A stretch of 64,000 nucleotides of DNA from Hormiphora californensis (lineage: Eukaryota > Ctenophora > Tentaculata > Cydippida > Pleurobrachiidae), in the NCBI GenBank assembly GCA_020137815.1, contig CM035357.1, forward strand, positions 5,960,616 through 6,024,615, written 5' to 3'. Made by a program: the position numbers and the translations under genes. Shown here piece by piece: positions 1 to 20,822 of this stretch. The notes beneath the pieces are model-generated. The model searched no databases. It was not told where the DNA came from and saw nothing but the letters and a program-made list of their open reading frames with translations. Numbering within the stretch: the stretch's first letter is position 1; each line of letters starts with the position of its first letter.

Positions 1-978
1 TTTCTTGTGAGCAAAGATCTTATCTTCACCAATGTTCACCCAAACTTTTAAAAGGATTGAATTGAAAGTAGCGGTGATACAGCTGATTGAAAGTCGCAGG
101 AATGGCCAAAATCATGCATTTGCATTTTCTCACCTGCCATGCGATCCGGTGCTTCAATTTGATTTTTATGGTGCTCATTGGAAAGATAATTTCGAGCCAA
201 AGAAAAGTTTTTTACTCAAGGTAAACAAAATTTCAGAATTCACGAATGAATGACAGGAATGTTCATTCATGAAAAATGAACTTTTGAAATTTAATTTAAA
301 AACAAAGCCATCAGTTAGGAAGGAATTAATCCAGCACACTCCCGTAGTTTGTTTTCACACAACTATCACCGTTTTTGCGTGACAGCTCGCCAACCGACCC
401 ACAGAATATATGGGACACCCTGTATACCAGTTTCTCACGGGTTAGAAGACGGTTAGATTAGAACTAGAAGAAATATATTTTAGTAGGTGCCATCTGTCAT
501 TGTGGCGTGTATGCTACGTTGGTGGAGCCCGTGGACGGTGCTATTTAACGAACCATTGACTTTGTTACTTTAATCTCGTTTTTTAAGAAACGCTTTAGTA
601 AGAAACTTTTTTATAAGAAACTTTTCAAATGTAGATCACACAATTCAGAGACACCACAACAAAATAGAACACCCCTAATTTGTTTAGTTTCTTGATAAAG
701 AAGAAATTCTTTTTGTTTTTGGATTGCTTACACCTGTAGTTTCCTAGAAAAAAAGTTTCTTATTTAAAAGTTTCTTGAAATATGCGAGCTTAATTAACGA
801 GAGTAAGGTATATATCTGTTCTAAATGTTTTCCCGATAAAAAATATCTAGTCAAGGAAATGGGTTGGTAACGCAATTACCCCTACATTGAGGGCACGCTA
901 AAACGTGCCTTACAATCGCAATGCCCTCTACAGAGGGGTAATTTCGTTACCAAGGAAATGGGTAAATCAGATACTTAC
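1..978. other. Non-coding left edge, probably PFKFB intron
   Basis: No convincing exon is visible on either strand. The next PFKFB exon, which should encode the rest of the bisphosphatase domain, must lie beyond the left edge, so this stretch is probably intronic. An open frame at 32-253 on the plus strand has no recognisable motif and no splice context. The stretch contains an AT-rich imperfect inverted repeat (about 565-632 against 742-808, built on TTTCTTA/TAAGAAA blocks) and the MITE at 864-953. Confidence 0.5.
864..953. mobile_element. 90-bp MITE with 9-bp target-site duplication
   Basis: The ends are inverted repeats reading TTGGTAACG(C/A)AATTACCCC inward from both sides, and a second inverted block (GAGGGCA / TGCCCTC) lies further in. 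The direct repeat GGAAATGGG flanks the element at 855-863 and 954-962. A 9-bp duplication is typical of Mutator-like elements; family assignment is inference. The insertion lies 10 nt downstream of a PFKFB splice donor. A related but degraded copy lies at 19519-19583. Confidence 0.75.
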
Positions 979-9233
<8,255 letters not shown>

Positions 9234-9821
9234 GCTTTCTATTATACATCAACGAGAAAAGTCAGTTGGAGATAGATCGGAAACCAAAAGAGAAAGTAAC
9301 ACAAAAGTAATCTTGTATCTGTTATCACAAGCTTTCAAAGATCTCCCCCATCTCCTTTCCTGCATGCAGTGTACACTTTTTTTGGTACAACCCTGTAACT
9401 CTAGGATCACGGCAATTAAAATTATGTACTGTCTGTGTAGAGCAGGAGGTATATACCCTAATGCTTGGGTGTAGGTAAAGAGGCGGCAAGGGAGTGCTTC
9501 TCTCTTTCTTTGCAAAGTATCTTTCTATCTCTCTCTAGCCAGAGTGTCCCTCTCTCTATCTATCTATCTCTCTTCAAAGTGTCTCGGGTTTCCTTTGCTG
9601 ATATGTGCAGAGACGTTGTAATTGCACACTGTGCATTTGTACAAAACTAGAGGAACAAAAAAGAATAGAATAGAAAATGCTCCTGCTTTAACATTTTGCC
9701 ATATTCGGAGAAGACTTTGTTGCAGAGAATTTCTAGAAGCTTTGCAAACTTGAATCGAGGAAGAGCGAAATGAATTAAAGGTGTGCCTTCAGTCACTGAC
9801 CGGCGGTCAGGGTTTCAATAG

Positions 9822-9822
9822 C

Positions 9823-9913
<91 letters not shown>

Positions 9914-9958
9914 AGAGAGAGAGAAGAGTAGAAGAAGAGAGAGAGAGAGAGGGGAGAG

Positions 9959-9996
<38 letters not shown>

Positions 9997-10012
9997 AACA
10001 GAAAAAAGAGAG
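9822..10012. repeat. (GA)n microsatellite
   Basis: GA-rich run with minor interruptions, upstream of PFKFB. Confidence 0.9.
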
Positions 10013-10186
10013 AATAAAAAATCACAGGTGTTCTCTTGAAAAGATCGTGACCTAGCTAGAGAACCCAATTGCATTTCCACGAATATTAATAACATAAAAG
10101 GGAGTCCTAAATAAGATGAAAAAAGTCATATGACTGGGACCCGAGCAAAAAATATATTCGCATTCAACTACTCAGAACCCTCCACC

Positions 10187-10239
10187 TTGCCTTGTACGAC
10201 CCTGTTTCCCAAATGTAAAGGAGGGTTAGAACATAGCAA
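10187..10239. mobile_element. 53-bp hAT-type MITE copy 2
   Basis: Inverted orientation relative to copy 1: TTGCCTTGTACGACCCT ... AGGGTTAGAACATAGCAA. The flanking 8-bp duplication CCTCCACC is perfect (10179-10186, 10240-10247). Confidence 0.85.
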
Positions 10240-10514
10240 CCTCCACCATAAACAACGCTAACTTCATAGTGCTTGGCAAAGTGATGGTTAAATTTATGAG
10301 ATACTTTCTTGGACCCCAAAACTAACAAAGTAGAAGATTCGCGAAATTTCTCGGAATGGAACTGGCACTGTCAGTTTACTTTAAGCGGGCAGTGTCAGAC
10401 AACTTAAGTGGGCAGTGGAAGTAGAAGGGCCAACTCTTTAGCTTTACAAGGCCCGACCTTGAAGGTCGGTTAACTCTCTAAATCTCAAACTAAAAACTCG
10501 GTCGTTAGTCATAT

Positions 10515-11313
10515 TAGTAGAGTCGATAACTACATCGACCTCTCCCAATTTTTCCAGTTTTTGTCACATCTGTTTGGAGCCTCGACACGACCTCTAAACA
10601 GGTGTTACTTTTTCACAAACTGTTTTCATCTTGGTGTAATCAGCAGTTGAAATGTTGCTAATCATAACAAAAACCTGACTAAATTTTTTCAACTTGGGGT
10701 AAAACCATGGGTGTCAAAAGTTAGCTCTAAGTCCCCTGAGTAACCATCCGGAGACTCTAAGAGATATTTCAAGCCGTTCTCCTGTAATCATTAATCCCGG
10801 TAGAGCACATATTTGAGTATGGACGTACGTGCAATTGCCTACAACCTCAACTTTAATGTATAACGTTAATGTGCGTCTCTCTCTTTTCTCCCCCTTGAGA
10901 AAGAGTTATCTCGCGCGGCGCAACCGCACGTGCGGTTTTTCCAGAGAGAGTGAGAGACATACAATAACATGTAAACAGCCTGCCAGCGCTCACGTACGTC
11001 CGCATTGTATTTTTTCTCCACCGGGATTAATGATTACGGGAGAACGGCTTGAAATATCTCTTAGAGTCTCCGGATGGTTACTCAGGGGTCAGGGGACCTA
11101 GAGCTAACTTTTGACACCCATGGTTTTACCCCAAGTTGAAAAAATTTAGTCAGGTTTTTGTTATGATTAGCAACATTTCAACTGCTGATTACACCAAGAT
11201 GAAAACAGTTTGTGAAAAAGTAACACCTGTTTAGAGGTCGTGTCGAGGATCCAAACAGATGTGACAAAAACTGGAACAATTGGGAGAGGTCGATGTAGTT
11301 ATCGACTCTACTA
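10515..11313. mobile_element. 0.8-kb foldback (long inverted repeat) element
   Basis: Arms of about 290 bp (10515-10803 and 11022-11313) are almost perfect reverse complements, beginning TAGTAGAGTCGATAAC and ending GTTATCGACTCTACTA. A central 220-bp loop is unrelated between the arms. TAT flanks both ends and may be a 3-bp target duplication. No coding capacity is seen, so it is probably a non-autonomous foldback or MITE-like transposon. Confidence 0.8.
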
Positions 11314-11319
11314 TATCTT

Positions 11320-12950
11320 TCACTTTTCAGTTTTCACTTTCAGGCCCAAATCCTGTTCAGCCTCAATCTTTCAATTGACAATTCTTATCTCCTAGTTCAC
11401 TATCGCAACGGTAAACATTAACATTTAACTCCCGATCTATAGATACTTCTAGCACATCTTCTTCAAAGAAATCTCTCCTAATTCTCAGAACTACTCACTT
11501 CACACACACTACACACTTTGATTACACGCTAAAGAAAGCACAGGGGACACAGAAAACATCAACAAAACGAGCAAGTGAGCAATGTGTGAGATTTGTGTGT
11601 GACAACAACACACACCACACTTCGTATGTGAGTGTGCGCGCGATCTCTTCCAAATGGCGTGACATCGCGCGCTACGTACATAACAGAATCTCAGTAGACC
11701 CCGTGATCTATAACCAGATACTGCAGCAGCACTGATCTCTCTCTGGACTCGGAATCCAGCCAACACATCACACACGCGTTACACATGCCCACGTGGGAAT
11801 ACTCAGCAACAAAAAGGGATGGTGTGGAGAATGGGTGTGATATCTGCACTGGGAAGTACACACATTGGTATAGGAAAACACTGGCGGAAAATGCTAATAT
11901 AGCCACACCAAAACAAACACACATGTGTTCTCTCTCACACACTCTCTCTATCTTAATATGTATCTCTCTCTCTCCCTCTCTCTTTCTTACCCAGGGAGCT
12001 GGCTTGAAGATTAGTGGAGGCTGTATTCCGTTCTTTTCCACGTTCCATTTTCAGTCTTCTAACTGCATCAAAATCAGGCTGCAGCAACTCCCTGAAAGAG
12101 GCACTGTTGATTATCGAAGTTTCAAAGACACGAAGCTGGGGCTCAGTTTAGAATGGGTGTGAAACATCATGTTAGATTGAAATATGTTAGATGGAAACAT
12201 GTTAGATCAACATGTGGGAACATAATAGGGGATATTAAGCAGGAAGCTGCCTAACATGAACACTACCGTTTTCTGCTTGGTTTACGGAATTCAGTCGTTA
12301 TGCAATCCATAGTAATCTGTGCTTGCCAAGAAGTGTATTGCTAATAGCGGTAGTCCGCACTAAGTGTTTCTTATCAAAAGTAATTTAATCAATGAAAATA
12401 GGAAGGATGTTTTCATGTAAGAACGAGTTACGTGACTACGTGCAAGCAAAGAAAAGGGGGCGTCAAAGTGAAGGAAGAATATATTGCCTCATTTTAGTAC
12501 ACACCAGCAATAATATCCCTCTCTATTTTTGTATCTTTCTCTCTCTCTCTCTTTCTCTCTCTCTCTATAATCTCTCTATTTTTCTAGTTCTCTCTCTTGT
12601 TATCTCTCTCTATCGTCTATTCTTAGTCTATTTCTCACTCTACCATTTTATTGCCACGCATCCTCAAGTTGCTATGTATAGTGTATTTTTTTTTGGGGGG
12701 AGGGGATGGCAACCTTTGCGCTTGCCAGCGCAATGATATACCTAGTTTGTACTAACACTTTCAATCCAATTTGTCGGTCCTCTGGATAAACGTCTAGATT
12801 GGGACCAAAAAAGGCAACCAAAATAGGACAATGCAAGTATCAATGCACATGTCTAATCAAACATCCATTATGACGCTCATTGCATAACTTATCCCCGTGA
12901 TTATATACGTAAAATAAACAATATGATCATGACCTAATTACAATGATACG
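11320..12950. other. Intergenic, no gene recognised
   Basis: Open frames on both strands (11509-12162, 12392-12736) have no conserved motif or supporting splice structure. CT-rich patches occur near 11930 and 12540. Confidence 0.4.
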
Positions 12951-12957
12951 GATCCTG

Positions 12958-13053
12958 GTAACTAAGGGCAACTAAGAAGGGTAAATATGAGGGGTAACTG
13001 AGGGGTAACTAAGGGGTAACTAAGGGGTAACTAAGGGGTAACTAGGGAGGTAA
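12958..13053. repeat. 12-bp tandem repeat
   Basis: About seven units of GGGGTAACTAAG, imperfect at the edges. Confidence 0.85.
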
Positions 13054-13387
13054 CTTACTCATTTAATAGAGGAGATGTAGAATTAGTGTCTCCGTTATCA
13101 GTATTTAGTTCCATTTGTTTTCTCCTAAAATCACCGTTCACATGGTTCGGACTACGGACCATGCTAGTGTTAGTTAATTAATTAGATTTTAATTTCACTA
13201 AATAATTGGTGACAATAATTGGGAAGGGATATACATATGTCCAGGAGTGAGAAAATAATTCGAGATACCTGACGTATGAGAACTAACAGTTGCGAACAGT
13301 TCCCAGGGAACTGAAAGCTACAAGAACAGCTGGTATAGACCCAAAGAAACGGCAGGTCAGTGGAATTTAAGACATCTGATGAAGCAA

Positions 13388-13590
<203 letters not shown>

Positions 13591-14396
13591 TCCCTCCCTA
13601 TTTTCACGGTCAGGTGATTGCAATAACCCCTAGTCACGGGTAAACTTGAGTCGCCTGACACTATGAATGCAAGGGTAAACGCAGTAGAACTGCAGGAACT
13701 GAGACTTCTGACTAGGATCTATATCACGCCTTGCAGCAGCTATATCACGCCTGATATAGGAAGCATGCTCCATGTCTATAACATTGGGAAACTAGCCGAA
13801 CTGGTATTGAGAAGGGTGTCATAGCAAGTGTAAGGAAGTGCTCTCATACTGATAACTTAAAATGTAAGTTGTAAAACGCACTCGGATAATTATAGAAAAT
13901 CTAAAGCCGGTTCATGCATACAGCAGCATATATGATCTTAACTTAAAGAGTCAACCGCAGCAGACTTAGCCATTAATAAAGTGAACATAAATTGCCTGAA
14001 GCGTACACTCAGTAATACTATTCTCTCCTCACTTTTATCTCTCTATATAATGAATCTCATTTAATTTTCCTCGGCTACTAAACCGAAGAAATATAATGCA
14101 ATATAATGTTAGACCGAGTGCTGCAGTCTAAATAATAAACGCATAAATAGCTGTGTCTTTGAGACGGTATAATATTGTGGCAGTATGATAAATTCATGCC
14201 AAGAGTTATTTCTGTTTTTGTTCTGTATTTTCTCTCTTTATATTTACACACATGAACTGCCTCTGTGCGTGTTGTAAATATATTATTCCTTTTTTTGCGT
14301 GACGTGTGTAAAGAAATGTTAGTCAGCGAGTGTGTGACATTATTGTGTGTTTCTACAGTCCAGTTGAGAAGCACTATTCCAGTGTAAATCGGAAGG

Positions 14397-14547
14397 AAGA
14401 GAGAGAGAGAGAGAGAGAGAGAATAGATAGAGAATAGAGAGAGAGAGAGATGATGAGAGAGAGATGAGAGAGAGAGAGATGGGAAGATAGAGAGACGAGA
14501 AGTAGAAAATGAGAGAAGAGAGAGAAGAGAGGAGAGAGAGAGAGAGA
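14397..14547. repeat. Degenerate GA-rich tract
   Basis: GA dinucleotides interrupted by ATAGA, GATGA and GAGAA variants. Confidence 0.8.
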
Positions 14548-14842
14548 ATGAAAGATTGCTAAGAATTTAAAAAATGAAGCTACATAATGTTACTATCTGC
14601 TTCATTATTCTTCAAAGAGAAGTTGAATAAAGAAGGAGTCCAGTCTCTAATTATAGTTTTATTGCTCTTCTGTCCTTCCTTTTTCTTTTTCTTTCCTCTC
14701 AAATATCTACTTTCTTTTTTGTTGTTTCTACTCAACTTCTTGCGTAATTGCGGTTTACTAGATATCGGAAAGAATTTAAAAGAGAGAAAGTAAACTTTGG
14801 TGATTGTACAACGTCATACAGTAATGGTTACATAACGGAAAG

Positions 14843-14938
14843 AAGGTAAAAAGGAAGAGAGAAGGATAAAAAGGAAGAGCGAAGGATAAAAAGGAAGAGA
14901 GAAGGATAAAAAGGAAGAGAGAAGGATAAAAAGAAGAC
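14843..14938. repeat. About 23-bp tandem repeat
   Basis: Four to five units of GGATAAAAAGGAAGAGAGAA with small changes. Confidence 0.85.
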
Positions 14939-14939
14939 A

Positions 14940-15972
14940 TTAGCCAGGATAGATTGGAGAGAGACAGCAGCTATATACGGTCTGTCGGTCTATGCAAGAG
15001 TATATAATAGTTGTGTAGACAGAAAAGAGAGCCCTCTCCAGCCTTTTAGTGTCCTCGTGAACACCAGAGGGATAGATGTTACAGCATATAGCATAGTACT
15101 CATAACCTCTCGCCAGCATCGGATCGGCACGGGAGAATTCTCATTTTCCCATCATTGATCACTGTTAACAACAACATTGCACAACACAAGCGTGCGAGAT
15201 GAATACGATAAGGGGATAAAGACACATGCGGGAGAGAGAATACTCAGGTTTTGTAATATAGTGAGAAAGCTCAAAGTATAATATGTACAATGAGCATCTT
15301 CAAAAACAGTAGAATACACACACACTTGAGACACAGAACGAGCTGTTTTCTATAAATTGTTGGTGTTACTAATCATAATTCTTAGAACCTTGTGTATCAT
15401 TTTTTTGTGCTCGTGAGCAAAATAGGTATAAGTGAGTAAAGATATGCTAGTTCGGTGTATTATTGATCGAACCCCCAGTGGTCAGTACTCTATTGTCTAT
15501 AATTTTTGTTCAAAACAGCTCGTTCATCTGTCCATAATAATAAAACACAAGTTGCAAAATCCACACATACACTATCTTCCAAAACCAGACTGTAATACAT
15601 TCTAAAGTGATACAACATATATTGTGTAGATCATTTACTTTTCTCTCAAACTCTATCAACTACTAAATAACGGGATGCGTAATAATACGGGATAATCAAT
15701 GTCTTTTAATATACTTGAACAATAATTACAAGATTCTCTTTGTGTCAAAAATGACTATTTTTTACCCTGTACTCTTTCATTCTTTCTCTTTCTTTCCAAT
15801 CATATCCAATTCTCAACTCTCTTGATTTCATCGCTCTCATCTCGCTCGCACAAACGCCCAGGTAACATCAAAAACACACGCCCACGCAAAGATAATACCA
15901 ATGTTAGTATAAGTAACCCTTCCAATTAATTAATTGATCCGATTAATTAATTAATTGATCTAATTAACTCAA
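14940..15972. other. Intergenic, no gene recognised
   Basis: AT-rich sequence downstream of CYHR1. It includes TTAATTAATTGATC repeats at about 15925-15965. Nothing else is recognisable. Confidence 0.4.
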
Positions 15973-18900
15973 TCAGTTAACTTGAGCCATGTACAATCTC
16001 AGCTTGATGCTCTTCTCTGCTAGGAGGTTGTTAACCTCCAAAGGGTTCACCAGTTTCAATTCATGGTACTCTGTCTCCCCGTCGTCATTTGTGAAACAGT
16101 GCTTTTGGACCTGGAAATAAACATATCGATCAGAATTGTTATGTTCTAACCCTCCTTTACATCTGTAAAAGAGGAGGGCGCGGTGAAAAGGGTCGAACAA
16201 GGCAATATCAGAAGGGGATTCTAAGAGAAATCTAAATAATTAAGGCTGAAATAATCAATAAAAGTTAGGAAGAAGGTAATCGATGATAATTGTCCCATCT
16301 ACTGAGCACACTCTGAAACAAAATGACTGTGTGAGCCACACAAATTAGAGTGCGTTCTACCACCGTAGAAACGATACTCACCTCTGGTTTGATTTGCACG
16401 GTGCAGTAGGGGTCCCTTAGGAAGCAATACTCAATCTCAATTGGATTCTTTCCCTTCTGGAAGATCTTTAAGGATAGAGATCTCTGGAAATTGTGCTCAT
16501 CTCCCTGGATCCGACCTCGCACCTGTAATCATATAGGATTGGTAGCCATTGGCCCTCTTTGTAGGGATGCAAGGTAACCAGGGGGTCACCTAATTGTAAC
16601 TAAAAAATACTGGTAAAAACTCTGGATTTCGTTCGGATAAACCCTGAATTTCAACAAGACCTTACCAGCCAGTACTGGCCAAAGAGGTTGAATTTAGAGG
16701 ATTCGTAGTAGAGCTGGGCAGGAATTTGTTCGGGGGGGGTTTTTCAGTATCAACTGAAAATTACTAGTATATTTAGATGTTCATGTGTTAGGTTTAAAAG
16801 GGCCCCTTTTCCAGTTTGATCTATTTCTGGCATCAAAGCTTGCCTAAACCCCCTTTTTTGGCCAATTCATTAATTACAGGCACCTGTTGCATCCACACTT
16901 GCATGTGCGTTGTGAAAAAAAAATAGGGATTTTAGGAATCAACTCCCTCCCCCATCGGGGACATGGACCAACTTTTGACAGTAAAAGAAAATGGAAATTT
17001 ATTAGCGGGGGGCTTGTTATTTGGCTTCACCGACAGAAGCCCGTCAAAAATGCCAACCCTTAATTCGGAGAGAGCCCTTTCAAGAATAAATTTATTGAAG
17101 ATGTAGTAACTTCCGGTCATTAATTAAAAATTTAAATCGAAATTACTCGCTTGACGTATGTAACAAGTAGCATGAGTGTTCGGGGTGAAAAAAGAAAATT
17201 TGGGTGTCAAATCCCAAACAAAAGTAAGGGAAAATTTACAACCGAGGTGTTACTACAGGTAAAGAGGGTAAATTACTGGGTAAAATTGAGGAAATTGAGG
17301 TAAAATTGAGGTAAAATTTGGGGGAAATTACTGTAATCTGCATTTTTCTGATCAAAAATTTCGTTTTTTTCCGATATTAAAAATCTGAAGGCCCATGGGA
17401 TAAAAGTTTTAAAGAAATTAATAGTGTAAAAATTTAACAGGAGTAATAACATATTGACGCGTTTAGCCCAAAGTCAGTGAGAGATTTTTTCCCCCCCCCC
17501 TTATTATGCACATTATGTGTAAGAGTGTGTCAGTTTTTGTGAGAGGGGGAAGGGGGGGAAAAAAGGAGGAGAGAGGAAAGAGAGAGAGAGAGAGAGAGAA
17601 AGAGAAAAGGGGGGGGAAAGGGGGGGGGGGGCTTGGGGGGGGGGGGGGGGGGGGTCCCGCGGGGGCGGGGGGCGGCGCGGCGCGAGGGGGGGGGGGGCCA
17701 CGCTTTCCCCCCTTTTCTTTTCCCCTTTCACCCCGGGCTCCAATCTGGGGGGGCCCAAAGGGGGGGGGGCCCCCCCCCCGCCCCTCCCGGTTTGGCCCCC
17801 TTTCTCTTTGGGGGGGGGGCCCGGGGGCCCCCGGGGGGCCCCCACAAAAAACCCCCTTGGTGTTGGGGGGGGGGGAACCCCCCCCCCCCGGGGTCCCTTC
17901 CGGGGGGGGCGGGAGCCCCCAAAGGGGGGCCCCTTTTGGGGGGGAAAAAAGGGGGCCCCTGCTTTGGGGGGGGGGGGGGGGGCCGGAGGGGTGGGGCAAG
18001 AAGGCATATGGCGGGGTTCTTCTGCACAAAAATGGCCGTTTTGGGGCTTATACAAACAGCACCGTCCAGGTTTTAAACGAGTTTTCTCCCTCTCTCTACC
18101 TCACTATTTATCCTTCCTCCCTTCTTAGATACATCTCCCTCCCTCTTTCTCTCTCTCTCATCTACCGAAAATATAGATACTCGATATCACTTAGATCTCT
18201 AATGTTGGTGTGTGGAGACTTGGGATAAATCTCCAAATAAGAAAAAAAGAAAAGCCTACTCTGGCTAGTGTCTTTTACTTGGACATCATGATATTGTAAT
18301 TTGACCAAATTGTTAAAACATTATACCAAATTGTAAACCAAATTTCTAAAACGTCAGTACTATAATTTACCTGTTCGTCATGTCGTTTTTCGTGTTTACT
18401 AAACTGGCCCATCACCTCTCGGCAGGGTTTGCTCTGAAAATCACACTCCTCTAGGTGAGAGTGTTGCTGGTGAACTGGCCCCGTCCAACTACACCCAACC
18501 ATGTTGAATAGACATGTCACTGGCCTGGGGGAGAGGGAGGGGTGTTAGACATGTTACAGACTTGTTATAACATGAAACACCTACAAATGTAAAGGGAGGG
18601 TTAGAACATTATAAATAATGTTCTAACACTCCCTTTACATTTGTAGGTGTTTCGGGTGCGGGGCGCCCGAAACACAGTCTAGCCAGGTAAGTTACAGGCC
18701 TGGGCACGGCGTGCCTGGTGAATGAGATGGAGGGTTGTTAATTTATGACTGTGTTAATTTATGGATGTGTGGAGATAGTAACTAGAAGATCATGGATTAG
18801 ATATTTATGTTGGTCACCAGTAAAGTGGTAAATCTCAAATTGGAACGTGAGATGGAAGGAAATAAGCATTTACTGAGCGTGTAGTAATAGTATGATGAGG

Positions 18901-20200
18901 GAATGTAATTTGGCAGTTAAATCACGCTTCAGTGTTGCTGAAAATGCGCTAATGTGCGAATTCTACCGTTGAAACGGCAGCTACAGCTGGGCACGTGCAT
19001 CTTCCTCTCTTTCAGTATCTATCTTTTCGTGTATATATCCCAGTGTGACTCTCTCGGTCATTATCTCTCTCAATACCTCAGTCTCTCATGGTCTGCTAAG
19101 ATCAGTAGTACAATTCTTACCTGGATTTACATTCCTTGGAGTGTATGCTGAGCTTCCCTCGTGACATGGTACAATTACAGTAGATGCACTCTGTGAGCAG
19201 CTCACTGAGGGTCTGCTCCACTGCCAAGTTCCGGGCACAAGAACTTCTGGAGATGTCCACCCGACATTTCGGGCACCTCGCCTGTTCGTCCTGAGGAGAA
19301 TTAATTAGAGGGGGATTGTGGACAGTACTTGACTTATGGCGAGTGGTATTCTCGAACATACATAAATAGAATTAGAGGAGAGGATCATGGCCAGAACATG
19401 AAGATCCAGGTGAGATTCATATGAAAGGGTATGGTATTTCCCCATTTCAAATTAGCAAGCACTTATCAATGTTATGAAACCACTGACCCTCAAGTCTCAA
19501 CCAACAATATAGATACACCTTGGTTACGAAGTCACCCCTTAATATTTCACTGGGGCGCTCGCGCAGAGGGGTAATTTCATTACAATATCTACATCCTACC
19601 CGAGCCTACCTTGATTCGAGCATCAGCCAGCAGCCGGTAGAAGCACCCAATACACATAAGGTGACCGTAATGACACTGGTACACTTCAACGGAGGGATTC
19701 GCTGATAAAGATAGGGCGTTTATTGGATAGGAACATATATCATACATTCACTACCAGTAACAAGACATAGGAATCACAACAAGTCTCACAACTTGGCAAA
19801 TACCAAGGACAGACAACTTGTGGCAGGGTGGTACCTCTCACGGTGTGGGTTTACCTAGACAGACGGTACAGATAAGAACCTCTGAAATTCTATCATGAAA
19901 CTGGAGAACTTGGGCTTCCTTATCGTTATTTATCTTGATCTGAAAAACAGAGGGGTGAATTCTGACAGGTGTGCTGATAAAGCTGGTAATACAAGTTGGG
20001 CTGCAAAATGCTCCTGCAGAAGTCAGAAAAATATTCATATGTTTCACCCGAAATTTTTCTAATGAATGAAAACTCACTCGTTTAGTTTTGTTACGGGGTA
20101 GATCACGGTCAGGGGTTGAATCTCTACTGAGACGCATACTATCGTCCAAATCTCTGGAGAACTGACGTTCCCTCGTCCATCTCTCACCGCTTCCAGACAT
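15973..20200 (-). CDS. CYHR1: Cysteine/histidine-rich zinc-finger TRAF-type protein
   Basis: Homologue of CYHR1/ZTRAF1: N-terminal RING-like zinc finger, TRAF-type zinc fingers and a C-terminal beta domain. Exons are 20200-20078 (ATG), 19939-19855, 19701-19610, 19290-19121, 18524-18371, about 16728-16666 (5' border unclear), 16522-16382 and 16110-15973 (TGA). Zinc ligands are visible in [16 protein letters not shown] and CPKCRVDIS; then come [12 protein letters not shown], a TRAF-type finger ([13 protein letters not shown]) and the C-terminal [11 protein letters not shown] typical of the family. Phases match except where the exon(s) between 18371 and 16728 should lie. There the assembly contains an unreliable G/C block, so part of the central region is lost. 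The family is linked to ubiquitin biology, but its exact function is poorly known. Confidence 0.9.
16136..16205. mobile_element. 70-bp hAT-type MITE copy 3
   Basis: Same ends as copy 1 (TTGTTATGTTCTAACCC ... GGTCGAACAAGGCAA). The flanking octamers GATCAGAA and TATCAGAA match at seven of eight positions. It lies in a CYHR1 intron 25 bp from an exon. Confidence 0.75.
16727..18060. other. Suspected misassembled or low-quality block
   Basis: Homopolymer-inflated sequence: G8 at 16732, C-runs at about 17490, then 17610-17990 consists almost only of long G and C runs with occasional A/T runs. It begins beside a GA tract (17572-17606). Composition is unlike anything else in the window. A needed CYHR1 coding segment is absent here, and the exon ending at 16666 loses its frame exactly at the G8 run. 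Gly/Pro open frames within it are not credible. Confidence 0.8.
18573..18690. mobile_element. Palindromic compound MITE copy 4
   Basis: A 35-bp arm (CACCTACAAATGTAAAGGGA ... GGTTAGAAC) is followed by its near-perfect inverse, then by GGGGCGCCCGAAACACAGTC and TAGCCAGG as in copy 1. It looks like a rearranged or doubled copy of the hAT-type MITE. No target duplication was identified. It lies in a CYHR1 intron. Confidence 0.65.
19519..19583. mobile_element. Degraded relative of the MITE at 864
   Basis: TTGGTTACGAAGTCACCCC and GGGGTAATTTCATTACAA form imperfect inverted ends around a GC-rich centre. No clear target duplication is seen. It lies in a CYHR1 intron. Confidence 0.55.
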
Positions 20201-20822
20201 TGGCTTTGACAGGAAGGAAGTTACGCTTACTAAAACATCGATAGCAGTCGGGAGACCACTTTGGTGTGCTCAAACGCGGATGTTTTATCTCTAAATTTCG
20301 TGAAAAATTAAAATAATGAACTCTGAGGGACCTTTGATGGTTTGATACCGTAAATTTCAAAATTAATAAAAAAGAAGACGCCTTCGGGCAGTTTATATAA
20401 CGTCATTTCACCTTGGAACAGCGCCTTTTTCAGAGCTTGAAATTTGGTTTGTTGTCACGACGACTGAAAATCACGTTTTTCATGGAATATTTAAATTTGT
20501 TTTTGCTAAACCGCGCGGCGCGGCCTTCTATGAGACGCACACAAAAATGGATTTGCGCGTCACCAAATGCTAACCTTTTCAACTTTCCACATCGCGCACC
20601 CTTCCCAGGGAGTCTTCACCACGCGTTGCGCCGTCACTTTTGGCGGTCCGAACAAAAGACATACATACGACAAACGTTATTTTCTGATTGGAAACATTGA
20701 AGCAATATCAACGTAATACAGCACTATTAATGATATTACTTGTTATAAGGCGTGATAAAAATATTAAAAGAATAAATAGAAACAGTCATCTGTCAGCACC
20801 ACGCTCATATTGTTCTCTCTCC
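20201..20822. other. Spacer between CYHR1 and SNRPE
   Basis: Contains the CYHR1 upstream region and the SNRPE 3' side. A plus-strand open frame at 20413-20700 has no recognisable motif. Confidence 0.4.

Noticed and set aside
17463-18228. Gly/Pro-rich open frames of up to 240 codons
   Set aside because: Produced by homopolymer G/C runs in a block that looks like unreliable assembly.
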